Shown in pieces: positions 1 to 9,195 of a DNA stretch of 64,000 bases. How positions within the stretch are numbered: the first letter of the stretch is position 1; every line of letters starts with the position of its first letter. Origin of the DNA: Cellvibrio sp. OA-2007 (GTDB lineage Bacteria; Pseudomonadota; Gammaproteobacteria; Pseudomonadales; Cellvibrionaceae). The DNA lies in the NCBI RefSeq assembly GCF_000953825.1, contig NZ_BBUL01000094.1, forward strand, positions 62,001-126,000, given 5' to 3'. The translations under genes were made by a program, and so were the position numbers. The notes under the pieces are model-generated. The model saw only the letters and a program-made list of their open reading frames with translations. It had not been told where the DNA came from and searched no databases.

Positions 1-23
1 TATTTTTTGCATTAACACAACTT

Positions 24-38
24 TGTTAACATTTTACA
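24..38. promoter_or_regulatory. Operator-like palindrome TGTTAACATTTTACA
   Basis: This 15-mer is identical to the one at 62193-62207 and one base from the one at 19728-19742. It has dyad symmetry of the form TGTnAAnnnTTnACA. It lies about 310 bases upstream of the TonB receptor start, so it may serve this gene at a distance or an upstream gene outside the window. The binding protein is unknown. Confidence 0.5.
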
Positions 39-150
39 GTTAATCTTTATCTTTCATTACACTCTACCCACCCTCTACACGCGAACGGATACTCCACCCA
101 CATCGCCGCCCTAGCCATGCGCTATCACACCGCTCCACAACCCGACATTT

Positions 151-158
151 TGTTAACA
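151..158. promoter_or_regulatory. Operator-like core TGTTAACA
   Basis: A perfect 8-base palindrome in the context TTTTGTTAACATTTAA, directly before the inverted repeat and promoter of the TonB receptor gene. It matches the core seen before other agar-catabolism genes in the window. Confidence 0.5.
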
Positions 159-195
159 TTTAATGTTTGACATTAAAAAGAAGTAGGCAGATGAT
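159..195 (+). promoter_or_regulatory. Probable sigma-70 promoter overlapped by an inverted repeat
   Basis: A consensus -35 TTGACA lies at 167-172, followed by 17 bases and a GATGAT -10 (4 of 6 matches) at 190-195. The -35 sits inside the perfect inverted repeat TTTAATGTTTGACATTAAA (159-177; 8-base arms, 3-base centre). A protein bound there would block polymerase, so repression of the TonB receptor gene is the simplest reading (inference). Confidence 0.45.
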
Positions 196-344
196 GCCTG
201 CGCAAGGCAAGAAGCGGCAATCAGGCTTTTCAAGCTTTAGCAAGCCGCCCTTACTTTCACATCAACCATAAGGCCCATTTTGATTCGAGCATAAACAAAA
301 CAGGTCAATAAAGAAAAAATGAAAGACCATTAGGAGAGTGTTGT

Positions 345-3092
345 ATGGCGATGATTATTCAAGACCGCTTCAAACTTAAAGTACTTTCAGCTGCAGTGAT
401 CGCAGCATCCAGCATCAATATTTATGCGCAAAATTCCGGCGCTGTCGAAGAAGTTGTAGTAACCGGGATTAGAAGCTCGCTCACCGGCGCAATGGAAACC
501 AAGCGCCAAGCCAGCGGCGTAGTAGATGCCATCAGTGCCGAAGACATAGGTAAATTTCCCGACACTAACCTCGCTGAATCTTTACAACGCATTACCGGTG
601 TATCCATCGACCGGAGCAACAATGAGGGTAACCAAGTGACCGTTCGGGGCTTCGGCCCCAGTTTTAACTTGGTGACTTTAAATGGCCGTCAAATGCCTAA
701 CTCATCCGCTTTGGACAGCACACCAATTTCGCGCAGTTTTAATTTCCGTGAAATTGCAGCAGAAAGTGTTTCCGGCGTAGAGGTGTATAAAACCGGCAAA
801 GCAAACGTAGCCTCAGGTGGATTGGGCGCAACCATTAATTTGAAAACTGCCAAGCCATTTGATTTTAATGAATTGGTTGCTCACGCGAGCGTGAAAGGTG
901 TAATCGAGCCCACTGTTGAAACTGGTGATGAAGTAACACCGGAAATTTCCGGCATGATTAGCAATACCTTTGCCGATGGAAAGTTTGGTGTACTCGCGTC
1001 TTATTCCTACGCCGAACGTAACTTCCATGTCGATCGCATCGGCACCCAAAATGGTTGGAGCCGCGGCTACCCCGGCCAACAAAATCCTGACACCAGCGCT
1101 ATTGATACTGATCGCAACCCCACTAAAGCGACATGGCGCATTCCCACTGTCGATTTGGAAAATGCCAATTACGAACGCACCCGTCAAAATGGCCAACTCG
1201 TATTGCAATTTGCCCCAATCGACAACCTGACCACGACCGTTGATTACACCATGTCGCGCCTTGAAGAAGACGGCGCGATGAACCGTATGAGCTTTTGGTT
1301 TGATAATGTACAAACCGGTAAAGCCGATGCCAATGGCACCATCATTAACCCGGCGCGCAACAACGATGAGTTGAACTTTTGGGCTTGGGAGTATGGTTTT
1401 AACACTGAAAATGATTCCTTCGGTGTAAATGTAGAGTGGGACGTTAACGATCAATTATCTTTCACTCTGGACGCACATGACTCCACATCTCATGCAAACC
1501 CGGGCGCACAACCTGCTGAGCGCATCGCCAATACCAAAAACCCTTTTGGCGCAGTGGATATAGCAGCGGATTTCTCTGGCAAATTGCCCAGCGTTTCCTA
1601 TGACGACTCAGGCTTAGCTGGCGGCGCATATAACAAAGCCAATATTGTCGGCGACCTGTATCAAGAGCGCGGTCATGAACTGGAAAATAATATTCAGCAA
1701 GTTCAATTGCACGGCGTTTGGAAAAATGCAGATGCAGGTGCACTCTCTGCAATTAATTTTGGTCTAGCGCAAACACAAAACACCGTAGATGTAAAAGATA
1801 TTTACAGCGCGAACTTTGCATTAAGCGGTATGGACCTGAGCAATCTAAATCTCAGTTTTGATAAAGGCGACATCGGCTTTGAATATGTACCTGTATTTAG
1901 TGCCAATGAGTTTATTGATTTGGTGTATGCACAAAATCTGAACAACCCAATGAACTACGGCACTAACGGCTTAGAGGAAGATACCAGCGCACTTTATCTA
2001 TCATTTGATTTTGATGCGGAATTTAACCAAATGCCGGTTAAAGCCAATGTTGGCCTGCGCTACGAAGAAACCGATGTTAGCTCCTACACCATCACTAAAC
2101 CAGTGGTAGGTTTTAACTGGGTATCGCCACTGGAGATGTCGAAGATATACGCTGATACCGAACAGTCGGACACACTCAAAGGTAATTACGACAATTTTTT
2201 ACCTAACTTCGATTTAAGTCTAAATGTAACAGATGATCTGGTAACACGCTTCTCGTACAGCAAAACTATTGCGCGCAGCAATATCGATGCAATGTATCCA
2301 GGCACTGACTTGGTTACTCACTTATCAACCGGCCCATTCAAAGCCAATCAAGGTAACCCAGGTTTATTACCATTCGAATCTGAAAATCTCGATTTATCAC
2401 TTGAGTGGTACTACGGTGAAGGCAGTTATGTATCTGGCGGTTACTTCCGCAAGAAAGTGGATAACTTTATTGCTGTAGGCCAAGAAAATCGCATCATCAG
2501 CAGCCCCAATGGCCCGCTGACTAACCCCAGTGCCAATCCGCGCCCCGGTTGCCCGGGCGGCTCAGTGGCCAACCCAACTCCAGCCTGTACATCGCAACCT
2601 GGCGATCAAGCAATTGTCTGGGAAGTTTCCACACCAAAAAACCTGAATGACTCTTTGGTTGATGGTTGGGAATTTAATGTGCAGCACATGTTTGGCGAAT
2701 CAGGCTTCGGCACCATTGTTAACTACACCATGGTAGATAGCGATGACAGTTACGATGTCTACAGTTTGGAAAATGACTTGGCGCTGCAAGGCTTAAGCGA
2801 TTCCGCTAACTTTGTCGGTTTCTACGAGAAAAATGGTTTCCAAATTCGTATTGCCTACAACTGGCGCGACAAGTTCCTCTTGGCTTCTGGTACTGAACCT
2901 ACCTTTACTGCGGCCTATGATCAAATTGATATCAACGCAAGTTATGAAATCAATGAGAATCTATCCGTGTTTATTGAAGGTTTGAATGTAACCGATGAAG
3001 CAACCCATCGTTACGGCCGCTGGACTAATCAAATCAAAGATTACGAGCAATACGGTTCTCGTTACAACGTAGGTGTGCGTGCGAAATTCTAA
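345..3092 (+). CDS. TonB-dependent outer-membrane receptor, probable agaro-oligosaccharide importer
   Basis: A 915-residue outer-membrane receptor. Residues 1-29 form a signal peptide ending at YAQ. A TonB-box-like stretch EEVVVTGIR follows at about 35-43, then a plug domain (ISAEDIGKFPDTNLAESLQ, RGFGP, LNGRQMP) and a long beta-barrel ending in an aromatic residue (RAKF), as usual for BamA-recognised barrels. The family takes up oligosaccharides using TonB/ExbB/ExbD energy. No SusD partner is present, which fits proteobacterial rather than Bacteroidetes loci. The start is supported by AGGAG 8-12 bases upstream. The next genes (halogenase-like, SapC) are frequent companions of this receptor type in Gammaproteobacteria and Caulobacterales. 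The substrate is inferred from the surrounding agarases. Confidence 0.93.
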   Translation: MAMIIQDRFKLKVLSAAVIAASSINIYAQNSGAVEEVVVTGIRSSLTGAMETKRQASGVVDAISAEDIGKFPDTNLAESLQRITGVSIDRSNNEGNQVTVRGFGPSFNLVTLNGRQMPNSSALDSTPISRSFNFREIAAESVSGVEVYKTGKANVASGGLGATINLKTAKPFDFNELVAHASVKGVIEPTVETGDEVTPEISGMISNTFADGKFGVLASYSYAERNFHVDRIGTQNGWSRGYPGQQNPDTSAIDTDRNPTKATWRIPTVDLENANYERTRQNGQLVLQFAPIDNLTTTVDYTMSRLEEDGAMNRMSFWFDNVQTGKADANGTIINPARNNDELNFWAWEYGFNTENDSFGVNVEWDVNDQLSFTLDAHDSTSHANPGAQPAERIANTKNPFGAVDIAADFSGKLPSVSYDDSGLAGGAYNKANIVGDLYQERGHELENNIQQVQLHGVWKNADAGALSAINFGLAQTQNTVDVKDIYSANFALSGMDLSNLNLSFDKGDIGFEYVPVFSANEFIDLVYAQNLNNPMNYGTNGLEEDTSALYLSFDFDAEFNQMPVKANVGLRYEETDVSSYTITKPVVGFNWVSPLEMSKIYADTEQSDTLKGNYDNFLPNFDLSLNVTDDLVTRFSYSKTIARSNIDAMYPGTDLVTHLSTGPFKANQGNPGLLPFESENLDLSLEWYYGEGSYVSGGYFRKKVDNFIAVGQENRIISSPNGPLTNPSANPRPGCPGGSVANPTPACTSQPGDQAIVWEVSTPKNLNDSLVDGWEFNVQHMFGESGFGTIVNYTMVDSDDSYDVYSLENDLALQGLSDSANFVGFYEKNGFQIRIAYNWRDKFLLASGTEPTFTAAYDQIDINASYEINENLSVFIEGLNVTDEATHRYGRWTNQIKDYEQYGSRYNVGVRAKF

Positions 3093-3132
3093 TTGTCAGT
3101 GTTTAACACCCAATTATGATTGAGCATAAAAG

Positions 3133-3162
3133 AGGTCGCCTAGTATCGGCGACCTTTTTTTT
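3133..3162 (+). terminator. Rho-independent terminator after the TonB receptor gene
   Basis: Perfect 8-bp stem AGGTCGCC/GGCGACCT with a 7-base loop, followed by a run of eight T. It probably separates the receptor transcript from the downstream genes or attenuates read-through into them. Confidence 0.85.
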
Positions 3163-3207
3163 AACAACAGAACAGATCAAGCGGATAATAAAAATAGCGG
3201 TGCAAAT

Positions 3208-4761
3208 ATGACAACAGCCATAAAATCCATTGTCATTGTGGGTGGTGGTGCAGCCGGTTGGATTACCGCTGGCACACTTGCAGCCAAAATACGCAGCCAG
3301 CATAGCGAAGGCATACAAATTAGCCTCGTAGAATCACCCAAAACACCCATCATTGGCGTCGGTGAAGGAACCTGGCCCACTATGCGAAACACCTTAAAAA
3401 AAATGGGTGTACGTGAGACAGATTTCATTCGAGAATGTAATGTCTCCTTTAAACAGGGTGCGAAATTTGTACATTGGTGTACCGGACAAGAAGACGATTT
3501 TTATTATCACCCTTTAGTATTGCCGCAAGGCTTTTCCGAAATTAATCTTGCGCCCCACTGGTTAGCTAATCCACAGAATCAATCTTTCTCCAACGCGGTC
3601 TGCGTGCAGGAAACCCTTTGTGAAGCAGGCTTGGCACCGAAATTAATTACCACACCGGAATATGCCGCCGTTGCAAACTACGCCTACCATCTGGATGCAG
3701 GTGCATTTGCCGAATTTTTGAGAAAACACTGTACAACCAATCTGGGTGTCACCCATTTATTGGCTGATGTTATTCATGTAAATACCGCCAACAATGGCGA
3801 CATAAGCTCAATTACTACAGACACACAAGGCGATATTGCAGGCGATTTATTTATTGACTGCAGTGGATTTAATTCACTATTGCTGGGCAAACACTACGAA
3901 GTGCCGTTTATATCCTGCAAAGATGTTCTTTTTATCGACACAGCCTTGGCAGTCCACCTGCCCTATGAAAACGACCAAAGCCCAATCGCCTCACATACCA
4001 TTTCTACCGCACAGGATTCCGGTTGGATTTGGGATATAGGCCTGCCAACTAGGCGCGGTATAGGCCATGTATTTTCCAGTGCACACACCAGCACAGAGCA
4101 GGCCGAAGAAAAGTTGCATCAATACATCAGGCAACAATCCTCCAATAGCGAGCACCTTTCGGTGCGAAAAATCCCCATAACACCTGGATACAGAGCAAAA
4201 TTTTGGGAGAAAAACTGTGTCGCTGTGGGCTTATCCGCAGGGTTTCTTGAACCGTTGGAAGCATCGGCATTGGTACTAATCGAGATATCCGCCGCGATGA
4301 TTGCCGACCAACTACCAACAACACGCACTGCGATGGACATCATTGCAAAACGATTTAATGAAACTTTTTTATATCGCTGGCAACGCATCATTGATTTTTT
4401 GAAATTGCATTACACCCTCAGCAAACGTGACGACAGTGATTTTTGGCGAGACAATCGATGCTTAAGTAGCATCCCAGAAAGCTTGCAAGAGTTAATGATT
4501 TTGTGGCGCTACCAACCGCCCTGGCATATGGATTTTGATCGCGCGGCTGAGGTATTCCCCGCTGCCAGCTATCAATATTTACTGTACGGAATGGGCTACA
4601 CAACAGAAGCCAGCACTCTAGGTATGTCGCAACACAATCAACAATTAGCGCAAGTGTTATTCAACAAAAATGCAACGTTGGCGCAACAACTCAAAAGCCA
4701 ACTTCCCAGCAACAGAGCGCTTATTAACAAAATAAAAGAATATGGATTACAGCCCGTTTAA
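3208..4761 (+). CDS. Tryptophan-halogenase-family flavoprotein (function unknown)
   Basis: A 517-residue protein of the Trp_halogenase family (PF04820). The N-terminus has the FAD-binding GGGAAGWITAG (12-22). A lysine at 82 (FKQGAKF) aligns with the catalytic lysine of PrnA-type halogenases, and GFLEPLEA is also conserved. The family hallmark WxWxIP reads WIWDIGLP here, so its last part is altered. No flavin reductase gene lies nearby. Members beside TonB receptors and SapC are widespread in polysaccharide-using proteobacteria, and their substrate is unknown. Two paralogues occur at 52425 and 53992. Real halogenation is possible but unproven; another flavin-dependent oxidation, or a role in receptor function, is equally open. 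Confidence 0.8.
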   Translation: MTTAIKSIVIVGGGAAGWITAGTLAAKIRSQHSEGIQISLVESPKTPIIGVGEGTWPTMRNTLKKMGVRETDFIRECNVSFKQGAKFVHWCTGQEDDFYYHPLVLPQGFSEINLAPHWLANPQNQSFSNAVCVQETLCEAGLAPKLITTPEYAAVANYAYHLDAGAFAEFLRKHCTTNLGVTHLLADVIHVNTANNGDISSITTDTQGDIAGDLFIDCSGFNSLLLGKHYEVPFISCKDVLFIDTALAVHLPYENDQSPIASHTISTAQDSGWIWDIGLPTRRGIGHVFSSAHTSTEQAEEKLHQYIRQQSSNSEHLSVRKIPITPGYRAKFWEKNCVAVGLSAGFLEPLEASALVLIEISAAMIADQLPTTRTAMDIIAKRFNETFLYRWQRIIDFLKLHYTLSKRDDSDFWRDNRCLSSIPESLQELMILWRYQPPWHMDFDRAAEVFPAASYQYLLYGMGYTTEASTLGMSQHNQQLAQVLFNKNATLAQQLKSQLPSNRALINKIKEYGLQPV

Positions 4762-4798
4762 TTTGGACTCTATAATCCAATTAGGATAGCGAGAAGAT

Positions 4799-5560
4799 AT
4801 GAGCACCTCTATTGAAATACTGAGTCACCAAACACACGCGCAATTGAAAGTGATTACAGAGCATGGCGCAGAATACGGTGAAAATATTAATAACATTCCG
4901 GTATTGATCCATGAGCTAAAAAACTTGGCCCAGGAATACCCACTGTGTTTTATGAAAGACCCAGACACAGGTCAGTTTAATCTATATGCCCTGTTAGGCT
5001 TCGCGCCTGAAGAGAATCTTTATTTAGATCAACACCAATGGAACGCCAATTACATTCCGCTCCATATCCAACGTCAGCCATTTATTGTTGGGCGTTGCCA
5101 TGCTACTGAGAATACCCAAGCACCCAACACAGAACACGACAGTGGTTTTATTAGCATCAACACTCAGAGCAAACGTATTAGCCACACACAAGGAGAGTCG
5201 CTTTTTAATAGCGACGGAACACCCACCGCTTATTTAAATTCCATCAATGAATTACTGAGTCAATTAACACCCAGTGAAACCATGACAAAAGTATTTATTG
5301 CACAGCTATTAAACCATCAGTTGCTGGAATCGGCGCGCATTAACATCGCGCTTAATGACGGATCAAGTTTTAGTTACGAAGGTATCTATACCATCAACAC
5401 CGATAGATTGAATGGTTTAAGTGAAGTGGAAATAAACCGGTTACAAGAGCAACATTTTTTGGCTCCCATAAAATTTATTATCCAATCCTTACAGCAATTA
5501 CAACGTCTAATTGATTTTAAAAATAATCGCCTGCAAGGATCAACACATGAAACAGCTTAA
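4799..5560 (+). CDS. SapC family protein
   Basis: A 253-residue soluble protein without signal peptide. The middle part matches the SapC family (PF07277): a PLCFMKDPDTGQFNLYALLGF stretch (about 48-68) followed by ENLYLD, W-x-A-x-YIPLHI, and a RQPFIVG segment. It starts 37 bases after the halogenase-like gene and overlaps the following lipoprotein gene by 14 bases, so the three are probably co-transcribed. The biochemical role is unknown. In many proteobacteria the SapC, Trp-halogenase-like and TonB-receptor genes occur together, which argues for a shared role around glycan import. Confidence 0.75.
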   Translation: MSTSIEILSHQTHAQLKVITEHGAEYGENINNIPVLIHELKNLAQEYPLCFMKDPDTGQFNLYALLGFAPEENLYLDQHQWNANYIPLHIQRQPFIVGRCHATENTQAPNTEHDSGFISINTQSKRISHTQGESLFNSDGTPTAYLNSINELLSQLTPSETMTKVFIAQLLNHQLLESARINIALNDGSSFSYEGIYTINTDRLNGLSEVEINRLQEQHFLAPIKFIIQSLQQLQRLIDFKNNRLQGSTHETA

Positions 5561-6593
5561 TGTAATTGCAATACTTTTCTTGATGACCTGCACTATTGCT
5601 GCTTGCACGACAAAAAAATGGGATAAAAGTGAAGGTCACTTAGCGCCAGAACTCAACCAAGCGATAGGATCCATTGAGATTATTAATCCCCGTGCTCTGC
5701 AGCTGATCGACCCAACGAAAAAAATCCTTATTCGTGCCGATGGATTTCGCTGGACTGAAGGGCCGTTTTGGGTTGATGAATTGCAAGCATTGCTATTCTC
5801 AGATATTCCCAACAATCGCATTATGCAATATCAACCCGGCATAGGAACTCGCCTTTATTTAGAGCCCGCTGGTGCAACTGCACTCTTTCCTGGCGATGAC
5901 AATGGTGGTTCCAACGGATTGCTGCTCAACAACAAAAATGAATTAATTCTATTGCAACAAGGCGACCGACGCGTCGCACTTATGGCTACTCCATTAAATC
6001 ACCCTGCCCCAAAGTACAAAAGTATTGCCAGTGAATTTCAAGGAAAACGGCTCAACAGCCCTAACGATGCCGTATTCAGCCGCAGCGGAAATTTATACTT
6101 TACCGACCCTCCCTACGGCTTGGCAGGCGGCATGACCGACCAACGTAAAACTCTAGAATTTCAAGGAATTTATAAAGTTACCTCATCGGGAGAACTGGCA
6201 CTACTGGATGATCAAGTGAAATTTCCCAACGGTATTGGCCTCTCAACAGATCAGAAGACTTTATACATAGGCGTATCCGATCCGGAGCATCCCCATTGGT
6301 TAGCCTACGATCTGGATGAGCAGGGAAACACACGGAACAAACGTGTTTTTTATGATGCGAGTGAATTCAAAAATAATGCCAAACACCAAGGCGTTCCCGA
6401 CGGCATGGCGACACATTCATCCGGCGTTTTATTTGCGACAGGCCCCGGTGGCGTGTGGGTCTTTTCTCCGGCGGGTGAAGTACTCGCCAAAATTCACACT
6501 GAAAAACTCACCGCCAATTGCACACTTTCCAGCGATGAAAAAACTTTGTTTATTACCGCCCACGACACCTTAATGAGCCTGTCATTAAAATAG
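5547..6593 (+). CDS. SMP-30/gluconolactonase-family lipoprotein, probable sugar lactonase
   Basis: A 348-residue beta-propeller lactonase. The ATG at 5547 is preferred over an upstream ATG at 5511 because AAGGA lies 7 bases before it and it yields a clean lipoprotein signal with lipobox TIAAC (Cys20). SMP-30 metal-site signatures are visible: WTEGPFW, SPNDAVF, FPNGIGLS and PDGMA, which supply the Glu, Asn and Asp ligands. The family hydrolyses aldonolactones. Here galactonolactone from an oxidative galactose route, or an anhydrogalactono-lactone, is a reasonable but unproven substrate. The lipid anchor places it in the periplasm, unusual for an intracellular sugar-acid pathway and suggesting action on imported or periplasmic oxidised sugars. 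Confidence 0.8.
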   Translation: MKQLNVIAILFLMTCTIAACTTKKWDKSEGHLAPELNQAIGSIEIINPRALQLIDPTKKILIRADGFRWTEGPFWVDELQALLFSDIPNNRIMQYQPGIGTRLYLEPAGATALFPGDDNGGSNGLLLNNKNELILLQQGDRRVALMATPLNHPAPKYKSIASEFQGKRLNSPNDAVFSRSGNLYFTDPPYGLAGGMTDQRKTLEFQGIYKVTSSGELALLDDQVKFPNGIGLSTDQKTLYIGVSDPEHPHWLAYDLDEQGNTRNKRVFYDASEFKNNAKHQGVPDGMATHSSGVLFATGPGGVWVFSPAGEVLAKIHTEKLTANCTLSSDEKTLFITAHDTLMSLSLK

Positions 6594-6660
6594 TGCAGCT
6601 CTCCGATATTCAACAAATTTGCAAATATAAGACGTGACAACAAAAAAAGAGGAGATAAAT

Positions 6661-8973
6661 ATGAAAACAAATCAACTACGTTTAATCAAGCAGATGCTTG
6701 CTGGCACTCTGGCGGGGTTGTCACTCGGCTGCGTCGCCAATCAAAATTCGCCACTAGGTAGCATTGAAAACTTTGATAGCTTTTCGCTGAATAAAGCTGT
6801 GGAAAATAACGTCAAGGCAAGCTTAATAGAGGGGCAAGAGAAAAAATATGGCAAGGCATTAAAACTGGTATTCGAGCCGCGCGAGGAATCCACAATTGAG
6901 CTACCTACTCCCGCGCAAGGTTATTGGAATTGGGATTACGCAGGTGATTTAAATCTGGCACTGGATGTTACCAATCCAGGCAGTCAATCATTTCAATTTT
7001 GGCTGACATTAATGGATGCAAAAGGCCGCAAACAAGAGCGCAGCGCAGTGATTGATGCAGGTCAATCAGCTCGTTTTTATGCCCCTTTAACCGGGCGTGT
7101 TGCCAATGCACAAACCGGTATGCGCGAAACCCCACCAGCATGGCAAACCAGCGAAGAAAAGTTAGCCTGGCGCTCAGGCGATCGCGATTTTGATTTCACT
7201 CAAGTCACTAAAATTATTTTCAAAGCCTACGCCCAGTTTGAAACCAACACCCTAATTGTGGACAACCTTCAGCTGCGTGTTAATCCCGCCCAAGATCCGG
7301 AATATCTGGTAGGGATAGTCGATAAATTTGGCCAAGCCGCCAAAAAAAATTACCCCACTAAAATTCATTCTGAAAAAGAACTAAAAGCCGCTGCCGATGC
7401 GGAACTGGCTGCACTGGCCAACGCCAAACAACCGGAAGACAGATCGCGTTTTGGTGGCTGGAGCAAAGGCCCTAAATTGGAAGGCACAGGCTATTTCCGC
7501 ACTGCAAAAGTGGATGGCCGCTGGTGGATGGTAGACCCGGAAGGCTATTTGTTTTTTTCCAGCGCTATCGCCAATGTGCGCATGGCCAACCTTGAAACCA
7601 TCACCGGTTACGATTTCAACGATGCCAGCGTGCGCAAAATAGATCCTGAGGAATTAACCCCGGAAGACTCGCGCGATATTATTCCAGTCGGCAAAAAATC
7701 GTTGAATTCCCGCTTTCTTGCATCGCCCTTGCGCCGTGAAATGTTTGAATGGCTGCCCCCCTACGATCACGAACTTGGCGAACACTATGGTTACCGACGC
7801 ACAGTGCACCAAGGCGTATTGGAACAGGGTGAAGTCTACAGTTTTTACAAGGCCAATCTGGAGCGCCGCTACGGCCAAAGCTCACCCAATTCCTACATAA
7901 AAACCTGGCGCGATGTCACTTTGGATCGCATGGTGGATTGGGGCTTCACCTCATTTGGCAATTGGATTGATCCGATGTTTTACGACAATCAACGCATGCC
8001 ATTTTTTGCCAACGGTTGGATTATTGGCGACTTTAAAGTGATCTATTCCGGACAAGATTATTGGTCACCACTACCCGATGTTTATGATCCTGAATTTAAA
8101 CGTCGCGCACATTTGACCATCAAACAAATTGGTCGCGAAGTAAAAAATACCCCCTGGTGTGTTGGTGTTTTTGTTGATAATGAAAAAGGCTGGGGTTCGA
8201 TGAAAAATGACCGAGCTCACTTCGGCGCTGTCTATTACGCACTCAGCAGATCTGCCGATGAAAGTCCTGCTAAAAAACAGTTCACCCAATTACTCACTAA
8301 AAAATACGGTGATATAGCGGCGCTTAACCAAGCCTGGGGAACAAAGATTGATTCATGGTCAAGTTTTGCAACTGGCATCACTATGGACAAGTTGAATGAT
8401 GCTTCTCGCGCAGATTTTTCTATGCTCTACGCCGACTATGCAGAAACTTATTTCCGTATTGTCAGCAGCGAAATTAAAGACGCCCTGCCCAACCATATGT
8501 ATATGGGCGTGAGAATCGCCGCCGAATGGGGTATGCCGGTTGAAGTGGTCGCCGCCGCAAAAAAATACAGCGATGTATTGAGCTTTAATAATTATCGCGA
8601 AGGCATGCACCCGGATACTTGGGCGTTTTTGAAAGACTTGGATTTCCCCACCATCATCGGCGAGTACCACATAGGCTCAACATCGGATACAGATTTCTAT
8701 CACCCTGGTTTAGTCATTGCCGCCAACCAAACCGACCGCGCAAAAATGTATGAAAACTACATGAATAGCGTAATCGACAACCCTTACATGGTCGGCGCGC
8801 ATTGGTTCCAATACATTGATGACCCAGTCACCGGCCGCGCCTACGATGGTGAAAATTACAATGTAGGCTGGGTAAGTAATACCGACATTCCCTATCAACC
8901 CATGGTGGATGCAGCCAAGCGGGTGAATAAATCACTCTATAAACGTCGCAGTAAAATCGCGCCCATTCAATAA
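6661..8973 (+). CDS. GH50 beta-agarase, lipoprotein (exo-type likely)
   Basis: A 770-residue GH50 enzyme. The ATG at 6661 follows a strong GAGGAG; an in-frame GTG at 6634 lacks one. Lipobox LSLGC (Cys24) predicts a membrane-anchored enzyme. Residues about 35-215 form a CBM-like beta-sandwich, followed by the GH50 barrel with FGGWSKGP and a VDGRWWMVDPEG motif. The candidate acid/base is E508 in VDNEKGWG and the nucleophile E668 in IGEYHIG; their spacing of 160 matches that in characterised GH50 enzymes such as Saccharophagus Aga50D. GH50 enzymes cleave beta-1,4 linkages of agarose, usually releasing neoagarobiose. A paralogue lies at 46591-48993. Confidence 0.9.
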   Translation: MKTNQLRLIKQMLAGTLAGLSLGCVANQNSPLGSIENFDSFSLNKAVENNVKASLIEGQEKKYGKALKLVFEPREESTIELPTPAQGYWNWDYAGDLNLALDVTNPGSQSFQFWLTLMDAKGRKQERSAVIDAGQSARFYAPLTGRVANAQTGMRETPPAWQTSEEKLAWRSGDRDFDFTQVTKIIFKAYAQFETNTLIVDNLQLRVNPAQDPEYLVGIVDKFGQAAKKNYPTKIHSEKELKAAADAELAALANAKQPEDRSRFGGWSKGPKLEGTGYFRTAKVDGRWWMVDPEGYLFFSSAIANVRMANLETITGYDFNDASVRKIDPEELTPEDSRDIIPVGKKSLNSRFLASPLRREMFEWLPPYDHELGEHYGYRRTVHQGVLEQGEVYSFYKANLERRYGQSSPNSYIKTWRDVTLDRMVDWGFTSFGNWIDPMFYDNQRMPFFANGWIIGDFKVIYSGQDYWSPLPDVYDPEFKRRAHLTIKQIGREVKNTPWCVGVFVDNEKGWGSMKNDRAHFGAVYYALSRSADESPAKKQFTQLLTKKYGDIAALNQAWGTKIDSWSSFATGITMDKLNDASRADFSMLYADYAETYFRIVSSEIKDALPNHMYMGVRIAAEWGMPVEVVAAAKKYSDVLSFNNYREGMHPDTWAFLKDLDFPTIIGEYHIGSTSDTDFYHPGLVIAANQTDRAKMYENYMNSVIDNPYMVGAHWFQYIDDPVTGRAYDGENYNVGWVSNTDIPYQPMVDAAKRVNKSLYKRRSKIAPIQ

Positions 8974-8996
8974 TTACTGGAACTCCTTACGGTAAT

Positions 8997-9060
8997 AAAA
9001 ACGCCAGACCCACGACTGACTCAATAATCGAACTTGAGTAAGTTGTGAGTCTGGCGTTTT
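8997..9060 (+). terminator. Long terminator hairpin after GH50
   Basis: The outer arms AAAACGCCAGAC and GTCTGGCGTTTT are perfect 12-base complements, with a further imperfect inner stem (ACTCAA/TTGAGT). T and A runs at both ends make it likely to work in both directions. Confidence 0.8.
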
Positions 9061-9107
9061 ATGACCAGCGGTCATCGGCAATATTCAACTAAACACTTAA
9101 ACAAACC

Positions 9108-9175
9108 AAAAAAAACCCGAGCTCAAAGTGCCACCTGTTATCAGGTAAGAGGCAATTTAAGCTCAGGTAGTTTTT
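9108..9175 (-). terminator. Terminator for the GntR regulator gene
   Basis: A branched hairpin with outer stem ACCCGAGCT/AGCTCAGGT (one G-U) and inner stems TGCC/GGCA and ACCTG/CAGGT. Read on the minus strand it ends in eight T. It lies 20 bases beyond the stop of the gene at 9196. Confidence 0.75.
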
Positions 9176-9195
9176 AATTTATTAGCTAGTTTAAC

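Larger units (their letters stand above)
1..344 (+). other. Regulatory region upstream of the first TonB receptor gene
   Basis: This is a 344-base non-coding stretch. It holds two copies of the window-wide TGTTAACA operator-like motif (24-31 and 151-158), a perfect inverted repeat with 8-base arms (159-177), and a good sigma-70-like promoter that overlaps that repeat. A Shine-Dalgarno (AGGAG) precedes the ATG at 345. Positions 200-330 show nothing recognisable. The window's left edge may cut the upstream gene's own control region. Confidence 0.6.

Noticed and set aside
813-1454. Long antisense open frame inside the first TonB receptor gene
   Set aside because: It lies wholly inside a strongly supported gene, starts without a ribosome site and resembles no known protein. 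It is a shadow of codon usage in the real gene.
3208-4761. Halogenase-like genes as part of a natural-product (secondary metabolite) cluster
   Set aside because: No NRPS, PKS, prenyltransferase or flavin reductase genes accompany them. Their neighbours are TonB receptors, SapC and galactanases.
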